64,000 nt of DNA. Origin: Anseranas semipalmata. Lineage: Eukaryota > Chordata > Aves > Anseriformes > Anseranatidae. The notes under the pieces were generated by a model. The model saw nothing but the letters and a program-made list of their open reading frames with translations, was not told the origin of the DNA and did not search any database. Each line of letters begins with the position of its first letter. The first letter of the stretch is position 1. Below are positions 39,231 through 53,600 of this stretch, one piece after another. Position numbers and translations under genes: made by a program. The DNA is taken from positions 862,124 through 926,123 of the forward strand of contig VXAA01003327.1 in NCBI GenBank assembly GCA_013399115.1, given 5' to 3'.

Positions 39231-40251
39231 CAAGGAGTGCTTCTGCTAGCACCAGCGTGAGCCATCTCTCTTCTCTGGCCTGAACTGGAAGAGCCCCACT
39301 GTGAGTGCCTGGTGCTGCTCCAGGTCTTGTTTGGACGTTTCCCATCTCCATGCTGAGTCTGATCCTGCTCAGCCCTACTTTGATCATGAGCTTTGACCAA
39401 AACAAAGCATAAGCAAAGTCTGACCTTCATGATAGCTTTTTTCTCTCAAAGTGTACACCTGGGGGAGAGTTGCTGGCTTTAGCAAATTTAAGACCCTGGC
39501 TTTCAATAGCAGACACATTGGGAAATCATGCTCACAAGCTGGTGGTACTTTTATTTTCAAATGCAACTGAGTATACCTACGAGAAGGGTGCTGGTAAAAA
39601 TAATGAGAAAAAAAATTGAGAAATTGCAAAATAATACCTGCATGTCATCCAAATGATCTTTGTCTTTGTGTGCAAAATGTCTAATGCATTGAGATTGTGC
39701 CCTGATCCTCAAATGACAATTCTGAGTCCTACAATAACACAAATAATAACCAGATATTTAGGATAGATTAGAATTTACTTTTGGATCCATTAGCATTTCT
39801 GTTAAACCTGACAAATGATTTAGAAAATCTATATGAATACAAAGTGCCTGCTCATCATATTTTGTGACAGCTGGGTGAATGCTTGACATCTTTGTGCTCT
39901 TAAAAGAACATATGCAAAGACTCAATTTAATTTGTAGGGTTGAGGGAATTTATTTGCCTAATTTTGAGCCCACTAGCACATGATGGATTTGAAAGTTCAG
40001 TTCTAACAGGAGTATAATTGGGTTCTCATTCCACTTAGGAAAGAGTGTGATAGAAAGGGTGAGGAGAGAGAAAGAGACATGGGGAAAATAAAGTAAGAAA
40101 ATGAAACTGAGAATACTCATGAAAAAAAAATGCAATGAGACTGAAAAAAATGAACCAAGGCAGAGCATGAGAAAAAAAACTGCACATACAAATGAGATAC
40201 ACTTTAAGAGAGCAGAAGGAGGGGAAGGGGACAGAAGAGAAAAAATAATAC

Positions 40252-40287
40252 ATTCTTAATCTTAATGTGATTCTTAATCTTAATGTC
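40252..40287 (+). repeat. 18-bp tandem duplication
   Basis: ATTCTTAATCTTAATGT plus G or C occurs twice in direct tandem, at 40252-40269 and 40270-40287, differing only in the final base. Confidence 0.93.
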
Positions 40288-43200
40288 TTTTGGTTAGAAG
40301 GAGCTGATGCTTTAAAATATACTCCCTTTGATAGTTGAAAAAAAAGATAAAACATTAAGTCTTAAGTTGTGGGAAGAGAGGGAGGAATATTTCTCTAAAT
40401 ACTTTTTCAAGCTCAGTAAGTAAAGGAGCTGGTCAAATGTTCAGTCCCGCAAGGACAGTCCTTCACTATAAACATCTGCAGTGCAAACAGCGAGCTGCAA
40501 GGATGGGACACATGGCTGTGGCTAGACAAACCAGATCCCATGAGTGGACCCCGAGCTTGCTGACCATCAGAAGTAAGTCTGATGTCTCCACTGGTTTCAT
40601 TCAGGACAGAGACCAACCTACAACCCGTAAGGTCAGCTGTCGCTTGCCAAAATACTTAGCTTAGTCTGCTGTCTGCATGCATGAAAAGTCCCAGAGTGAT
40701 GACAAGTGACCGAATCCTGTCAGCTGGAAGAAACCTTCTGATGTAGCCCTAGCCCCTAGTATGCACAGCGTGGTGGCTGTGGAGTTTTCTTCTGTCTTGT
40801 GTTACAGAGGAGCATTGCTGTGAGCATGGCAACGCTACCAGTTGGGTGTCCCTTCTCGTCCCACTGTAGCACGTGGGGCTGGGATTTGCAAACAGGACTG
40901 CTTGTTAATGTCCTGAAGTGGCTCTATTAAGAGTCCTTATGGACCTCTCCCTCAAGTTTATCTTTTAGGGGATTCTCTTAGTGAAAAAAGGGGCAGGAAT
41001 TTAGTTTGGTTTCACTCTAACTCTCAGCATTTATGTTCTCCTATTTACTTCCAAATGATCTGGCTTCTGATGTCCCCAGCCCTTCTTTTAACTAGTCTGG
41101 GACACAAAGTCCCTTTGCAGCTGCCTGCTAATGGGTCCAGCTGGACCAGGGTGAGCTCAAGGCATTTTAAGGTGCATCTCTCTAAGATGTACCTTAAAGG
41201 CTCTCAGACCTTGCTGGCTGGTTGTGACTTAGGTGCGAGCAGATGGAAGTACTTTTCACGTGATACTTACATTTACTTTCATTTATAGGTAAGAACTACA
41301 TTTCCAGCTGTATCATTGGCAACTTTCATTAATGCTTCTTGTTGAACAGTAGCTTTTTCATCTTTGTGCTTTGCTAACATTGTAGAATTAAATGGGTTTT
41401 TCTGTCTTTTTGATTGTATCCTGATATTCTGTCACCTTTTGATCTCAGTGTCATGCACAGACTGCAAACTCCTTCAGGTACAGACTGCTGGCTGAGAGAG
41501 TGTGTATGTGGGTGTGTTTTTTCTTTAGAGGGTCATTACTGTCGCAGAGCCCTGGATACTGTGGTATTGTGAAATAATAATGATAATAATATGGGTAATA
41601 GTAATTTCCACAATACCCTTGTGATATGTAGGGAAAACAGTTTTGTTTAAAGTTTGTTGAGAGCTCTAGGCTAATGGAAATGGCAACCTTACAGAAACAG
41701 CAAATGGCCCGAAGTACTGATACGTTTCTGACTTTATACAGCAACTTCTGCTTAATCCGATCACTGGTTAATTTAATCCTGTTTCATTTGATTGGATCCC
41801 CTGGAACCAAATCGTTTGTATTGTGTTTTCTCTGGTATTTCTGATCATTGTCTTTGTTAATTTGATCAGGATTGATTGAACCAGTCATTGAAAATAAATC
41901 GCATAATTAATCACATGTAGCATTAGAAAAGCAGATCTTCGGCTAGTCTTGACAGCTTTTATCTCGTTTTTCTTCCCCAGTACATGGAGTTTGGATATCC
42001 ATTAGAAGGAAGCTTCTATTTAGAAAGAAGCATATAAATATACATCTGTACAAGTATACATCTGTTTATTTAATTGTTTATATCTGCACTAAAAGGGTCT
42101 TAACCTCCCCAACTCTGTGACCGTTTCTGAGGCAGGGGTGTTGGGTAGGTGTTGGATGTTGGATCCTTCTTAATGATTCAGCTTTCTTAATGACTTGATA
42201 TGAATGAATTCTGCATGTGATCCACATTTGGATTTGGCACAAAATCACCAGTAAATATAAAAAACAAGATAAGGATCTGTGTTTTGTTTTAATAACATCT
42301 GGGTAGTCTGGTGCACAGTCAGTACTTGTCTGAAGCCTGGGCCTGCAGCTAATGGTTACTCCAGAAACTGCAGTGGAGTCTGTGGGTGGGAAAAGAGATT
42401 CTGGATTTGCAATAGAGATGACTTTTATCTCTATCTGTTGCATGGAAAGGAAATTATACCATTTTTATTTTTATTTTTTTTTAAGTAGGTCCTGCTTTGA
42501 CTCTTCTCTCATTCTGATTGATACTTGTGACCAAAGTTGGCCATTTTGATCAGCACTGTTAGATATTTATACCTTTGTGTTCTAATTGAAGCTTTATTAT
42601 AACAAACCAAGGCTCTGTTTGACTCTCAGAGGCAATGGTTGTGCAAAGAACGGCTAAAACTCCCTTTACCTTTCCTGAAAGCCGCAGCAAGTTCAGCAGG
42701 GGACATGCTGCCTCTTAAAGGGTATTATCTGCAAAGACCCCATGTTGGTCTTCCTGGCACTTCATCCTGAGGGGTCACAAGGGCACTGTCTGCCCTGCAC
42801 CCATCCTAGCAGAAATAGTAGCTTTTGCTGGACCATGACCTGCAACAGTGGAGGAGGAGAATTAGGAAGATCAGTTCATGACTTGGTGTTGCAGGTGAGG
42901 TGTCCCTACCGAAGGTCGTTTAATTTTAGCTTGTCCTTCCCTGCATGGCTTACAGAACCAACCTACGTTATTTAAGGCTCACAATAACCCTTCTCTTCCG
43001 CCCTGTAACCCTGAAGTTTCGTGAGCAAATGGGAGATTATTTTTAGAGGTGGTGGTTTATTTTGTGTTAGCTTCCTGGGAGCAAGGAGAGTAGGAGTTTT
43101 TATGCTTTTACTACTGCACATTTTCTTTAAAAGATACATAACAGAGGATTTTCAAAAGCAAAGTCTTCGCCCAAACTCCCTCCCCTTTCTGGATTTCCTC

Positions 43201-46200
43201 TTTGTGTTGAGTCCAATGGCCAAAATTGGACACCTAGAAAAATTTCATCATAAAGGAATAAAAAATAAAGGAACGTAAAACCATTTGTTGTTAGAGAATG
43301 TTTAAGTAGAACCTAATCTTATCCATTTATCCTCAGATGAAGGACCATTTAGAATCACAAGTTGCTATGAACACAGTGATACTGAAGGATCATCTGATTC
43401 ACACCCCAAAAATGAGAGTGAGGTGCCTGGAAAAAATAGGTGGTAATGTAGTACAATTTTGGCAGGCCTACTAGTAGTGCCAGCCACAGCTATACCATTA
43501 TCTGTTTTACTTTAAATCGTGTGGCTGTGGACAGCAAAGTATGTCTAATAGCCATTTGCTAGATTTATAGCCTGGTACGTGATGTGTTTGCCATTAATCT
43601 TTTAGAAGGATGATGGTTGAGGCAGCTGAAGCATTCATGCTAGTCTACGAATCAGTTCTGCTGAAGGAAAACAGGAGAACTGGGCAGCTTCCTACTAGTA
43701 GCATGGAGAAATAGAAACAAAATGAGCGTGAATGCTTTGATGTAAACCTACAAACCGGAAAAATTGGAGAAAGCGATGGTTGTGTTTCCAGAAAAAAAAA
43801 AAAAACATATATTAGCAGTCTGTTGTAAATCAAATTAAATGACCACCCAACTGCCTGATCTCGCAGTGAACTTCTTGTGTTAGTAAAGCTGAGTCTGAAT
43901 GTACGCAGGGCTGCATCTTGAGACCTCATATTCTCAAAAAGGACCTGCCAGTCACGTCTGGTCGGAACAGCTTGCTGAATGTTTAGCTTCTTTTAAGAAC
44001 CAACTGGGAGATTGATGGGTTCGATCTGTTTTTGCACAGACTTGTTTGAGTCTTAAAATGCATTTTCATCTGTCTGCATGGAAAAAAAGATTTTAATAAG
44101 AACTATTGAGATATGTGATTTTGGATTAAAAAGAAATGTAGGATATTATTTTAGTATTTTTACTGTGAAATACATTTGAGCTTCTCCTGCATAGCCCAAA
44201 TTTTTAACAAGACCAGAGCAATTACAGGAATAGGCAGACTGTAGATGTTATCTTGTGTGTAGGGAAAGGGATGGATTATTAAAGTGTATATCCTCTTTGA
44301 GAGATGCAGCTCTCTAATCCTGTTTTTCACGTCTTAATTTTAGTGACTGCATAACTTACCTTCATAAGATGCCTTTAATTGAACATTTGAATAGAATTTG
44401 AATAAAGTCTAACATATCTGGGATTCCTCCTCCACTCCCTTAAAATATGATGCGAAATTTATTAATCTGAATGTACATATCCCAGAGCTAATTGTTTTAT
44501 CTTGTAAATCAGTTTCTCCTCATCTTTTGTACAGCTTTTACTTTCAGATTTAAAGAATAAATAAATTCTTGATTGGAATGTCTTTGTTGTATTGCAGCAG
44601 AAAGAGGGGGGCAGCTTTATAAATGTAAAAGGATTTTTAGTTCTTTTTTAATTATTTACAAATGCTGAGTTAAAGGACAGTGGATTTTAAATTATGCATT
44701 AAATTAGCATCTTACTGATGGAAGACTCTCAAAGAAAGTTGAGGTTTTTAAATTGCTATGAGCCAAATTCAGCCACATTTAATAGCTCAATTTATGTTGA
44801 TGAACTTAAGGCAGTGATAAATTTGGATGTATAGGCTTATTTTTCTTTTTGCTGTGAAAGGTAAGCATGCTGTTTCTACAGTACTGACTGTCCTTTTGTT
44901 TGAGAGTCGACTGAGTATACTTTGATCCTTTTTTTAGAAAAAGAATTCTCTGTTCTCCCTTAAAGAAGGCTTCCTGAGACCTGGATCAGATTATGGAAAC
45001 TAAAGTGAGCACACAAAAGTGCTTGTTAGAAAGTGAAATTTATGTGCAAACTAAATGTGCCCTTGATGATAGCCTTATTGATTAAGCCAAGTTAATAAAT
45101 CAGTAATATCGTGCAGCACTGTTCAACAGTCACAGGCTTATCTTGGTTTTCTTTTTTTTTTTTTTAATGTGCCTGCTGTGTAGGCAGAGAACATGCACTT
45201 TCCTGCCAAGGAGTGTGTATTACAATTGAAACACTGAATTCAGAGGGCTTGAATGTAAAATGTCGGCATCCAATACAACAAAAGGGAACTTTTATAGAAG
45301 TAACTTAATGAAGGGATTGGAGCCTAAAGTGATGTAGCTTTTATTTTTTTAAGTATTCCTCTTTTTATTCCTAATGCTTTAGGCCCTGATCCAAAAAGAA
45401 ACCTAGAGTCCTGTTTAGATAACTAAAAGAAATCCATGGGAAATTTGGGACAAAAACACCACCTGGAGGGTGACTTCTAACCCTATCAATGGCCAGCATT
45501 TGCATGCAAGATAAATGTTTAGTTTTCAAGCAGTCTGCCATTAGGTCATTCTCAAGTAGCTTTACTAACACACAAGGGTTACATCCTTTGTACACCCTTG
45601 GGATTCTGGTCTGACAAGCACTTATTCCATTATTACCCATGTTTCCTTTTGCCCTCTGACAAAAAGCACTTACGATGAACTGGATTTATCTGCCTCTGCC
45701 ATAGGATCCCTGCAGGACCTCTGAGAGCCCTCTTGCGTTGCGTAGTGCATGTTCTCTGTAGTACGTGCTGCTGAATTGTTCCTGATGTTGCGCATTTTTC
45801 TCCGTTGTGAGATGCTTTTACATTCGTAGTTTCGCACTGGTTTGGGGTTGATCTGCATGCCAACCGTGTTAGCAGAGGAGGTTCTGCTCAGGCTAAAGTG
45901 GGGCTTCTGTGCTCGAACCCAGTGTCGTGCGCTGATGTCCCTGGTGTCCTGGAGCAGCAAGTGTCGCAGCCGGGACCTCGGTTCGATACCTCAGCTCCGT
46001 TCCCTGATGTTCTCGCTGAGAAACGAAGGCAGCTGGGTGAGTACCTGAGCTTCTGCTGGTGAAATTTGCCAAGACAGAATACCAAGTGCCATTTATGAAG
46101 CACTTTTTATCATTCCATGGTCTTGAATTCATTCCCAGCTAATGTTGAGCACCTAAATGGATCACCGGTGGGAGAGCGGTGGTTGTCCTAGGCAGTGCAG

Positions 46201-48048
46201 CCACCAGAAAGAAATAGATAGCACCTATGGTCAATTCACAACCTTCTTCTATCCCATTTTTTCCCTCCTTTTCCATAACCTTATCCCTCCTCTTGCCTCC
46301 CCAGACCTGCATGCAGGATAGGGAACCTTTGAAAGGGTTAGTGAGACACTAGCAGTAGACCCATTCCTGGCACGGAGTTATCTTCCACTGCACTGTTAGA
46401 GCTTGGGAATTTGGCCAACCGCCTTATTTAGGAGGGTAACCAGGGCACAAATGTGAATGAAATGGCAAAGACGCTTAGTCCAGGAAAGATGAGGTTGATG
46501 TTGGGGGGGTGAAGAAGCTGGACATGCCTGTACATGTGCCTCAGCAGCTCACACACTGGGTGGCGAGAAGCCCTTCTACTCACGGAGCTGGGATCAGGGC
46601 GGTTGTGCTTGTGCCTGTGCGAGGTGTGGACCTGACTGCACTCAGGAGTTTCTCCAAGCCTTTGTCGTTAATCTCAAGGTTGGGGATGTCTTTAAATCCT
46701 CTGAAACACAGGAATTGGTGCAGACAGCACCCCGCTGCTAAGTGATGAGTCTCGCCTGGCGGCTATACCTCAGTGCTCCAGAGCCCACACTGGCTGTTCA
46801 CTCATCGCTCGTCGCTGGATGGTGGTTAGGATTGCAATATTGAATGATTCTTCCAACTCGAAAGGAAACTAAGACTTCTTTCGTCTTCTCTGCAGGGTAG
46901 CAACATTTTTCCTATGAGTTAACTTTATTATTCTCCTTCTCGCTGCTCCTACATTAGCTTTGGAAAGAGAAAAACAACGCTGTGTCATAGCAGAATTGCC
47001 TGGTAATGGGAACTGTAAGGCAGATGAGTTCTTCTCTCCACCCATGAGCAAGTTCTTGAATAAGGTTTTACTGCAGGACAGCTCATTCTGTTTCTCTTGC
47101 ACACTGGCCTGTCCATATCTCTTAGGTTTTTAATACATTACAGTACATCCCTCTCTTAAAACAACAGTTTCCTTTCTGTAGCCCAGCCCAATGGCTGGTG
47201 CTAGGGGGATATTGCTGTCATCACTGCATCTTTAAAAGCTGTGCATCCATCCTTAACAGCTTCTTTGGCCACAGACTAGACTCAGAGATATGCTTGGGAT
47301 CCTGCCCAGTGCAATATGGGAATATGCCCCAGTCAAAGATCTATCCCAGTGTGGTCCAGGTTTTACATGCGTGCCTCATGCACTTAGATAATACCTGTTT
47401 CATACAGTATTTAGCAACATGAACTACTAAATTAGACCATAAATGGTTTGGTGCAGAGACCACTGAGCTTTTTAGAGCACCAGACACATTGAGGTTTAAA
47501 ACCCAACCAGGGCCATTATTTGTTAGAGCAAGGCATAGCTAACAGCTTTAAAAGGAATTCCCTCATTAAATTGGAGTTGCTTTTACCCATGACAGGCCAT
47601 AAAACCTGAATCCATGGCAGGGAATGTTTGCCTCTATGCATGCACGTGTCTTAGCCTTTTTATTTTCAATGGAGAGAGAAAATAGAGTGGGTTGCATATT
47701 GGATACATTATCTTGGTATTAAGCTGCCATTCCCAATCTCTTTTGGATAATTGGAACAGAGAATCGCTACTTCTCATCCATCACTTCAAATGAAGGCCTT
47801 AGTGAAATAATTTTGGTCGCTGGGCACCACAAATAAGATCCCTCTATCCAGATTAGTTCTTTTTTGCTCATGAAACTGTTTGAATAGGTCTTAGCACTCT
47901 GAGCCATAGCAGGATATATGTCAGCAGTTTTACAAGCCTTTGGGGAAATTGCTCAGATGTGTTTATAAGGACCTCCCAGGAAGCGTTTTGTGTTGTTGAG
48001 TCTGGTGAAAATCTAATCAGAATTTTTATTGTTTGCCTTTTGGTTGTT

Positions 48049-48091
48049 GTTTTTTCTTTTTCTTTTTCTTTTCTTTTCTTTTTTTTTTTTT
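48049..48091 (+). repeat. Pyrimidine (T/C) tract
   Basis: A run of T with regularly placed C residues (TTTTTC/TTTTC units) ending in T11. On the transcribed sense strand of KLHL29 it resembles a strong polypyrimidine tract, but no convincing exon follows. Confidence 0.9.
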
Positions 48092-48478
48092 AATTCATCT
48101 AATATACTCCATAATGCTGGTAGTAGTGTGGTAGGTTTTATGTTTCCGTTGGCATAAAGGTCTTGCTAAAGGTTTAGGTCTTATTTCATCAAAGGAGACA
48201 GCTGTTGTAAAGATTTGGACTTGAAGCCAGACTTAGCTATATCTATGCCTACTGAACAACTAATATTAACCATGTAAACTGATGCAGAATAGGCTGAATC
48301 ACTACTTCCCAATCTTTAGCACCAGCTGATTGCTGTGAACTTGCAAACTTTCTTGTGGATATTCTGTAAAACCCCATGAATCTGAACGTTTTTAATGTTT
48401 TAATTTAATAAGGTTCAGTGGACCAGCTGTACAACAATTACTGTTGCCTATGGGCCATGGTTTATGACTGTTTGAGCT

Positions 48479-48495
48479 AAAAAAAAAAAAAAAAA
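48479..48495 (+). repeat. Poly(A) tract, A17
   Basis: Seventeen A residues following TTTGAGCT. I recognise no retroposed body upstream. Confidence 0.93.
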
Positions 48496-50888
48496 TCAGC
48501 AACCTGGCAACTTGTCTGTGTTAGTCTCATGTAATTTTGAAATTGCTCCATCTTGCTCTGTTCTGCCTGCACATCTGTATTGCAGTTAATTTCCTTAAAA
48601 GTGGGAGACTGGTACTGCCAGGGTGTCTGTTTTTTTGTTATTTAAAAAGCTTGATAAAAGGACTTCCAGTTTTGTTTCAGAGAATCCAGCTAATCCTAGC
48701 TTTGTATTCTTCTTGTATGTCTTTGAGGGATATAACATTGCTGCCTGTGAAAGGTGCCAGTCAAGTTTAAGCCAGAGGTGAGCAGAAGGATGAGTTCTGC
48801 ATTATAGCGAACAACCCATCAGGAGAGCAAAGCTTTGCACCAAACCCTTCCTCCCTTTGAAGCTTACCATCGAGGTTGTGGGGCCATTGTGTGCTGTAAA
48901 TATGCCTAGCAGATAACAGAGTACATACGGTGTACTGGGGCTCGCCAGGCTTTCGGAAATGCCAAAGTGACCACCATCATAGGTGTCTCTCTCCTTTGCA
49001 CCACTGTGGATTGATTCAGTTCTGCCTTTAAGGCTTCTCCAGCTGTAGGTGACAATCATCACATTCTCTTTGCCAAATGTGGTAGAACAAAATCCTGCCT
49101 AGGACTCTCCTAATGTCCCTTCATACCAACCTCAACTTTCACAGGGATCATGGTAGTAATTAATCACTGCTGAGCTCTGCTGGATTTAACCAAGAGGTGT
49201 ATGGTGAAAGACTTATTATCCATCATAAAACTTTTCAATTATTGCCTGACTTGCAGTCATTTACCTTCCATGCCATAATCTCTCAAGCCATCTATTATTT
49301 TTACAATGGAAGGTGTAGGACATAGTTGGAACAGCAGATCGTAAGTGTTGCTTTATCTACTGGGTTTGGCTCTAAGCTACTCATCAGTTTTTGTATTTAT
49401 GTTGACTGCAGAAGCCTAAATTGGCTGATTTGTGGAAAATAATAAATACAAAGATGAAATCCTTCTGATGAAGGTTTCAGTGCACTTATAAAATTTGTGC
49501 ACTGATTTAGTTTTCTGTACTGTTTGTCATTTTTAAGCATGGGATATTTTGCTGTTTGCAAAATAGCATCACACTGATTTAATTCAAGTTGTCCTTTTAG
49601 ACAGTGAAGGATCTTTTGAATTATTTCGAACTGCTATTGTAATGCTTAGTGGCTGATTAGTAACTTTGAGAGGCTAACCTCAGGTAAATTAATTATGTTC
49701 TCAAGTGGATAGGAAAAAAAATCTGCTTTCATAAGAGCATATAATTCTTATTTACATTTGTTCTGCCAATTTGTTGCATCGTGGCTGTATGTGTCTCCCC
49801 TTCATTAGTCATCTTGTTGTACAAAGTTAATGCTAGATCTCAAGAACTGTTACGTGGCATGTTGGCAGAGAGGGTCTTACCTAGGGAGAGCTATACGGTG
49901 GTGAAGAAAATTGGCTTTATGTAGGATGAGACGAAGGAATGAGGTCAAAATGTGAATTACTAATTTTCCAAAATAAAGCAAAAAAATTTTGCTTTCTTAG
50001 CCACTTGTACTAGAATTGGGAGAACTGAGCATGGCTATAAGAAATTCTACTCCTAATTGCTGTTTTAGTTGAATATCAAATGGAAAATTGTTAAGAAACT
50101 TTCAACATAAACTAGCCCAATCTTGAAAACTCTCTTCTGTAGAAATGTATCATTGTTCACTGCTGCAGTTCAAAGTGTCAGGCATGGGGTGAAATACAGG
50201 CTTTCACTGAAAATTTGTATTTCTTCCTAATGGTTATTTCAAACAAAAGAGGAAAAGAAATCCTCAAATTTGGATTCAGTGTACTGTATTTGCGACAAAG
50301 AGCACAGACGTAACGTTTTAGGGCTGCTACAGAGATGCTGATAATTGATTTAGTAATCTTTGTAGTCTGCCTTGAAGTTCAGGCTATGAAATAGTGCTGC
50401 CATTGACTAGCCAGGCTTCACCAGACCTTTTAGAAACCTTCTTGTCTTTTCATGTAAATAGACATTTGGCAGTATTTTAAAATGTATGCCCAGTAGATTT
50501 TGTAATGCATTTCTTTTTTCATGTGTTCCTCGTTTAATTCAAACAAGCATCTGACATGAAAGCTAAAGATAAAAGTGTAACGTAGTACAATTAGTTTCTG
50601 TGAAGTCTGCAGATCACTAATGGAACACATCTCTTCCCCCGGCACGACTGGCATAATACAGGCCATTTTTTGGTCATTTGTGTTGTACATTAAAAGCATC
50701 AAATAGAGTGCTGTCATGTGCCTGTGCACATGGACATAAAGTTCCTCTGTTTGATAATGCTGGAAATCATTTCCCTTTCCAAATATGCAAATTGGTAATT
50801 GCTGCAATTGGATCAGAGACATGTAACACTTGTAATGTAACCTTTTATGTATTAAGAAAAATAATGCAGAAATTAGATCAGAGACCAG

Positions 50889-50902
50889 ATATATATATAT
50901 AA
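50889..50902. repeat. Short (TA)n run
   Basis: About seven alternating AT/TA units ending in AAATG. It is short and probably polymorphic. Confidence 0.85.
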
Positions 50903-52246
50903 ATGAAAGAAATTTAGTAAGCTGTTTTTCTGTTTCTACCACCATTGTCTAAACTCTGTTTCATTAATGTGTGTTGTGATTTCATACCAACTAATCTCTA
51001 GCTCTTTCTGATCAAATAAACACAAGTTCAGGAGTACAGTTTAAAAACAATGTGCTGGGTTTGTGCATTTAAATCCACTGAGCCTCTAAGAAGCAGGATT
51101 TGTGAGCATATTTAGGCAAAAGGTTTTCTTGGAAAAAAAGCATTTTGTGGAAGCAGAGTGGAAGTATCTATTGGCAGCAAACCTGCAAACCTTTTTCCTC
51201 TTTACTAGTGCTCAAAGTATGGAATTTAGATACAGATTCGGGTGCTAACTCCACCAGTTTCAAATGTGTCTGATCTGGTGCTCTAGTTTTTTTGGAAAGC
51301 CAGCTTTAAGTTGCAAAATAGAAAACTGGATTTTTGTAGTACTCAGGAAAGCTGTGTCATATACTCCCTTTCTTACCCATTCTATACAGAACATATGGTT
51401 TCTTTTAAAATCATAGCATGTGTGTGGTTCTGTATTATTTAAGATACAGGAATATTTTTGTCTTATTATAGATCAACACTGTTTTAAAGCAGCATGGGGA
51501 TGTACCAAAGTTACACAAGATACTGCACATCTTGATAATGCCACACAATAATGAGAAGTATGTATTACAAACCCTCTTACAAGGCCCAGTTCATAGAACA
51601 AAGAAGCGCAACACACAGATGCCACATGTGGAGTCTGGCATACGTGGGGCATGATTCAAGTTGTGAATCCTCCTGCCCTTCTTTGATGATTCATAAAAAT
51701 GCCCAATTCTCTATATTACATTTACTGGTTCAAAGCTTTCTTTGGGATAAATAATAGGGGTTTGGGGGAAAGGGTCTTAGCTGGTTTTTAGGCAGAGAAT
51801 GCAAGTGGTGTTTTTTCTTTTTTCTTCTACTGCAGAGTGCTTTAGCCACTGTTGAGCAGTTTAGCTACATCCAAAGCGATACTGCTAACGTGTACTGGTA
51901 AACCACCAACAGTGTTATTTCCTCTGTCAAAGATTTTGTACAATGCAAAAGCTAAAGGTATTCAGATAGAGCCTGTCTCAGGACAATTTATAAACAGAAA
52001 GCATTTCAAAATTGAGATTTATTTCTTCCCCTCCTGCCCTTTCTTTGCCACTGAATACAGTCCAATGAATCTTAAAGCTCTTGCTTGTCTGCATGTCCTC
52101 ACTTTTTGTCTTTACCGACTGTCATTTTTACTTCAGCTGCAAAAGTTCTAGGTTTGAAAAGTTAAGAATGGAATGGAAGAGGTGGGAACAAAAGGAAATG
52201 TGAAACAAAATGTGGATATCATTGTCCTTGGTGCCCATAGAGCAGG

Positions 52247-52329
52247 AAAAAAAAAAAAAAAAGGAGAAGTTAAAAACAGGAAAAAGAAGAAAAGGATAAA
52301 TTGTTGCATTTTGGAAAAAAAAAAAAAAA
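52247..52329 (+). repeat. A-rich purine tract with two homopolymer runs
   Basis: A16 at 52247-52262 and A15 at 52315-52329 are joined by a purine-rich AAGGAGAAG...AAAAAGAAGAAAAGG segment. Base use is strongly strand-asymmetric. Confidence 0.9.
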
Positions 52330-53580
52330 GGAACATTCATTTGGACACAATGCAAAAAATCTCACTTCAGGATTCCTTAGAAAAAGGACATTAAGAAACA
52401 CATTTCCCTGTGACCATCTGCATTTAACAAAATATATTTGTTAAAATGGAAATGTTAAATGGAAAATATTTCCATTGTGGCTTTTGGCCATCAAGGTCTG
52501 CACCCAGATCTCCTGTTGCCACAGCCTAGGGAGGATAAATCTCAGTTGGAAAAGGAATGTGTGATGGGAGATGTCAGAGGCATTGGAGGGAGCGTTGGAG
52601 CAGGACAGAAGAGGTAGCAAAGGTGTTGGTGGGGGCAGAAGGGAGGACAGGAGGAAGTCGCTGAGTGGAGGAGAGCTGGCACCTCCGCTGGATTTAAAGA
52701 GGCGAGGAATGACAGATGGACCTGGGAAAGGTATGCATGTGTTTGCAGAGGGCAGAAATGGGTCTGTTAATGATTTTTTTTTCATGCAGTGATTGAAGTA
52801 CTAGTGATGGGAAAAAAAGCCAGTGGTGTTGACAGAGATTTCATTGGTACAACGTGACCCAGGGCGTTTATGGAGCCTCTGTACCTCCGTCTCAGAGCTA
52901 AATTACTTCCCAGATGTAAGGCAAACAAGCGATCGCTCAGACTGGTCTCCTATTCTTTATGGCTTCAATCCTCAATACTCATTCAGCAATAGGCAGCTGG
53001 TTCCGTTTTCTTGGTTTAGAGGTTCTGACACCAGTAAAAACAAAACAAAAAAACTTTTAATCTTTTAGCAATGAAATATACTGCCAAGTTAAATAAACGA
53101 GACCTGTTAGAGGACCCTCATTTTCTACAAGCCTTTTCTCAGCAAAGGCATGGTTGTTTGGGAAGAACCCCTGAAACTGGGGGCGGGGGGGCTGGTTTAG
53201 TGTTTCAATCCACGTGATAGTTTCTTTATCTACAAATCTCTTTCAGATCACATCCCCCTTGATGATTAGTCAGCCCCAATCCTTCCCCTACTTTACAGTT
53301 ATTTTAACATCTCTGAAGAACTGCCAACATACCCACTTTAGCGGCCAATGGCTGTTATGCTGCTTTTTTTATTGGCATTCAATTTTAGGGGTTGACAGAC
53401 AGTAAATACTGAGACTTCTCTTTACTGTTCTACAGTAATTTGTCCTACAGTTGTAAACAAGTCGCTCTTTTCCTGCCTTCTGCTAAACAAAACTCACCAT
53501 TTTTGGAAGTCTGAGCAAACAGAAGATTGTCCCTTTTTAGATAAGCTGTGACTGTCTGAATGGATATTACCATACACAGT

Positions 53581-53600
53581 TTTATTTATTTATTTATTTT
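53581..53600 (+). repeat. (TTTA)n microsatellite
   Basis: Four TTTA units and a T-rich end, about 270 bp upstream of the KLHL29 acceptor at 53872. Confidence 0.92.

Noticed and set aside
46820..46862. Possible plus-strand CR1 3' tail (GGATGGTGGTTAGGATTG then TTCTTCCAACTCGAAAGG)
   Set aside because: The resemblance is short and gapped, with no recognisable CR1 body upstream.
50430..50945. 171-codon minus-strand open frame as a gene
   Set aside because: No recognisable domain, splice context or homology. One frame this long is about what chance gives in 64 kb read in six frames.
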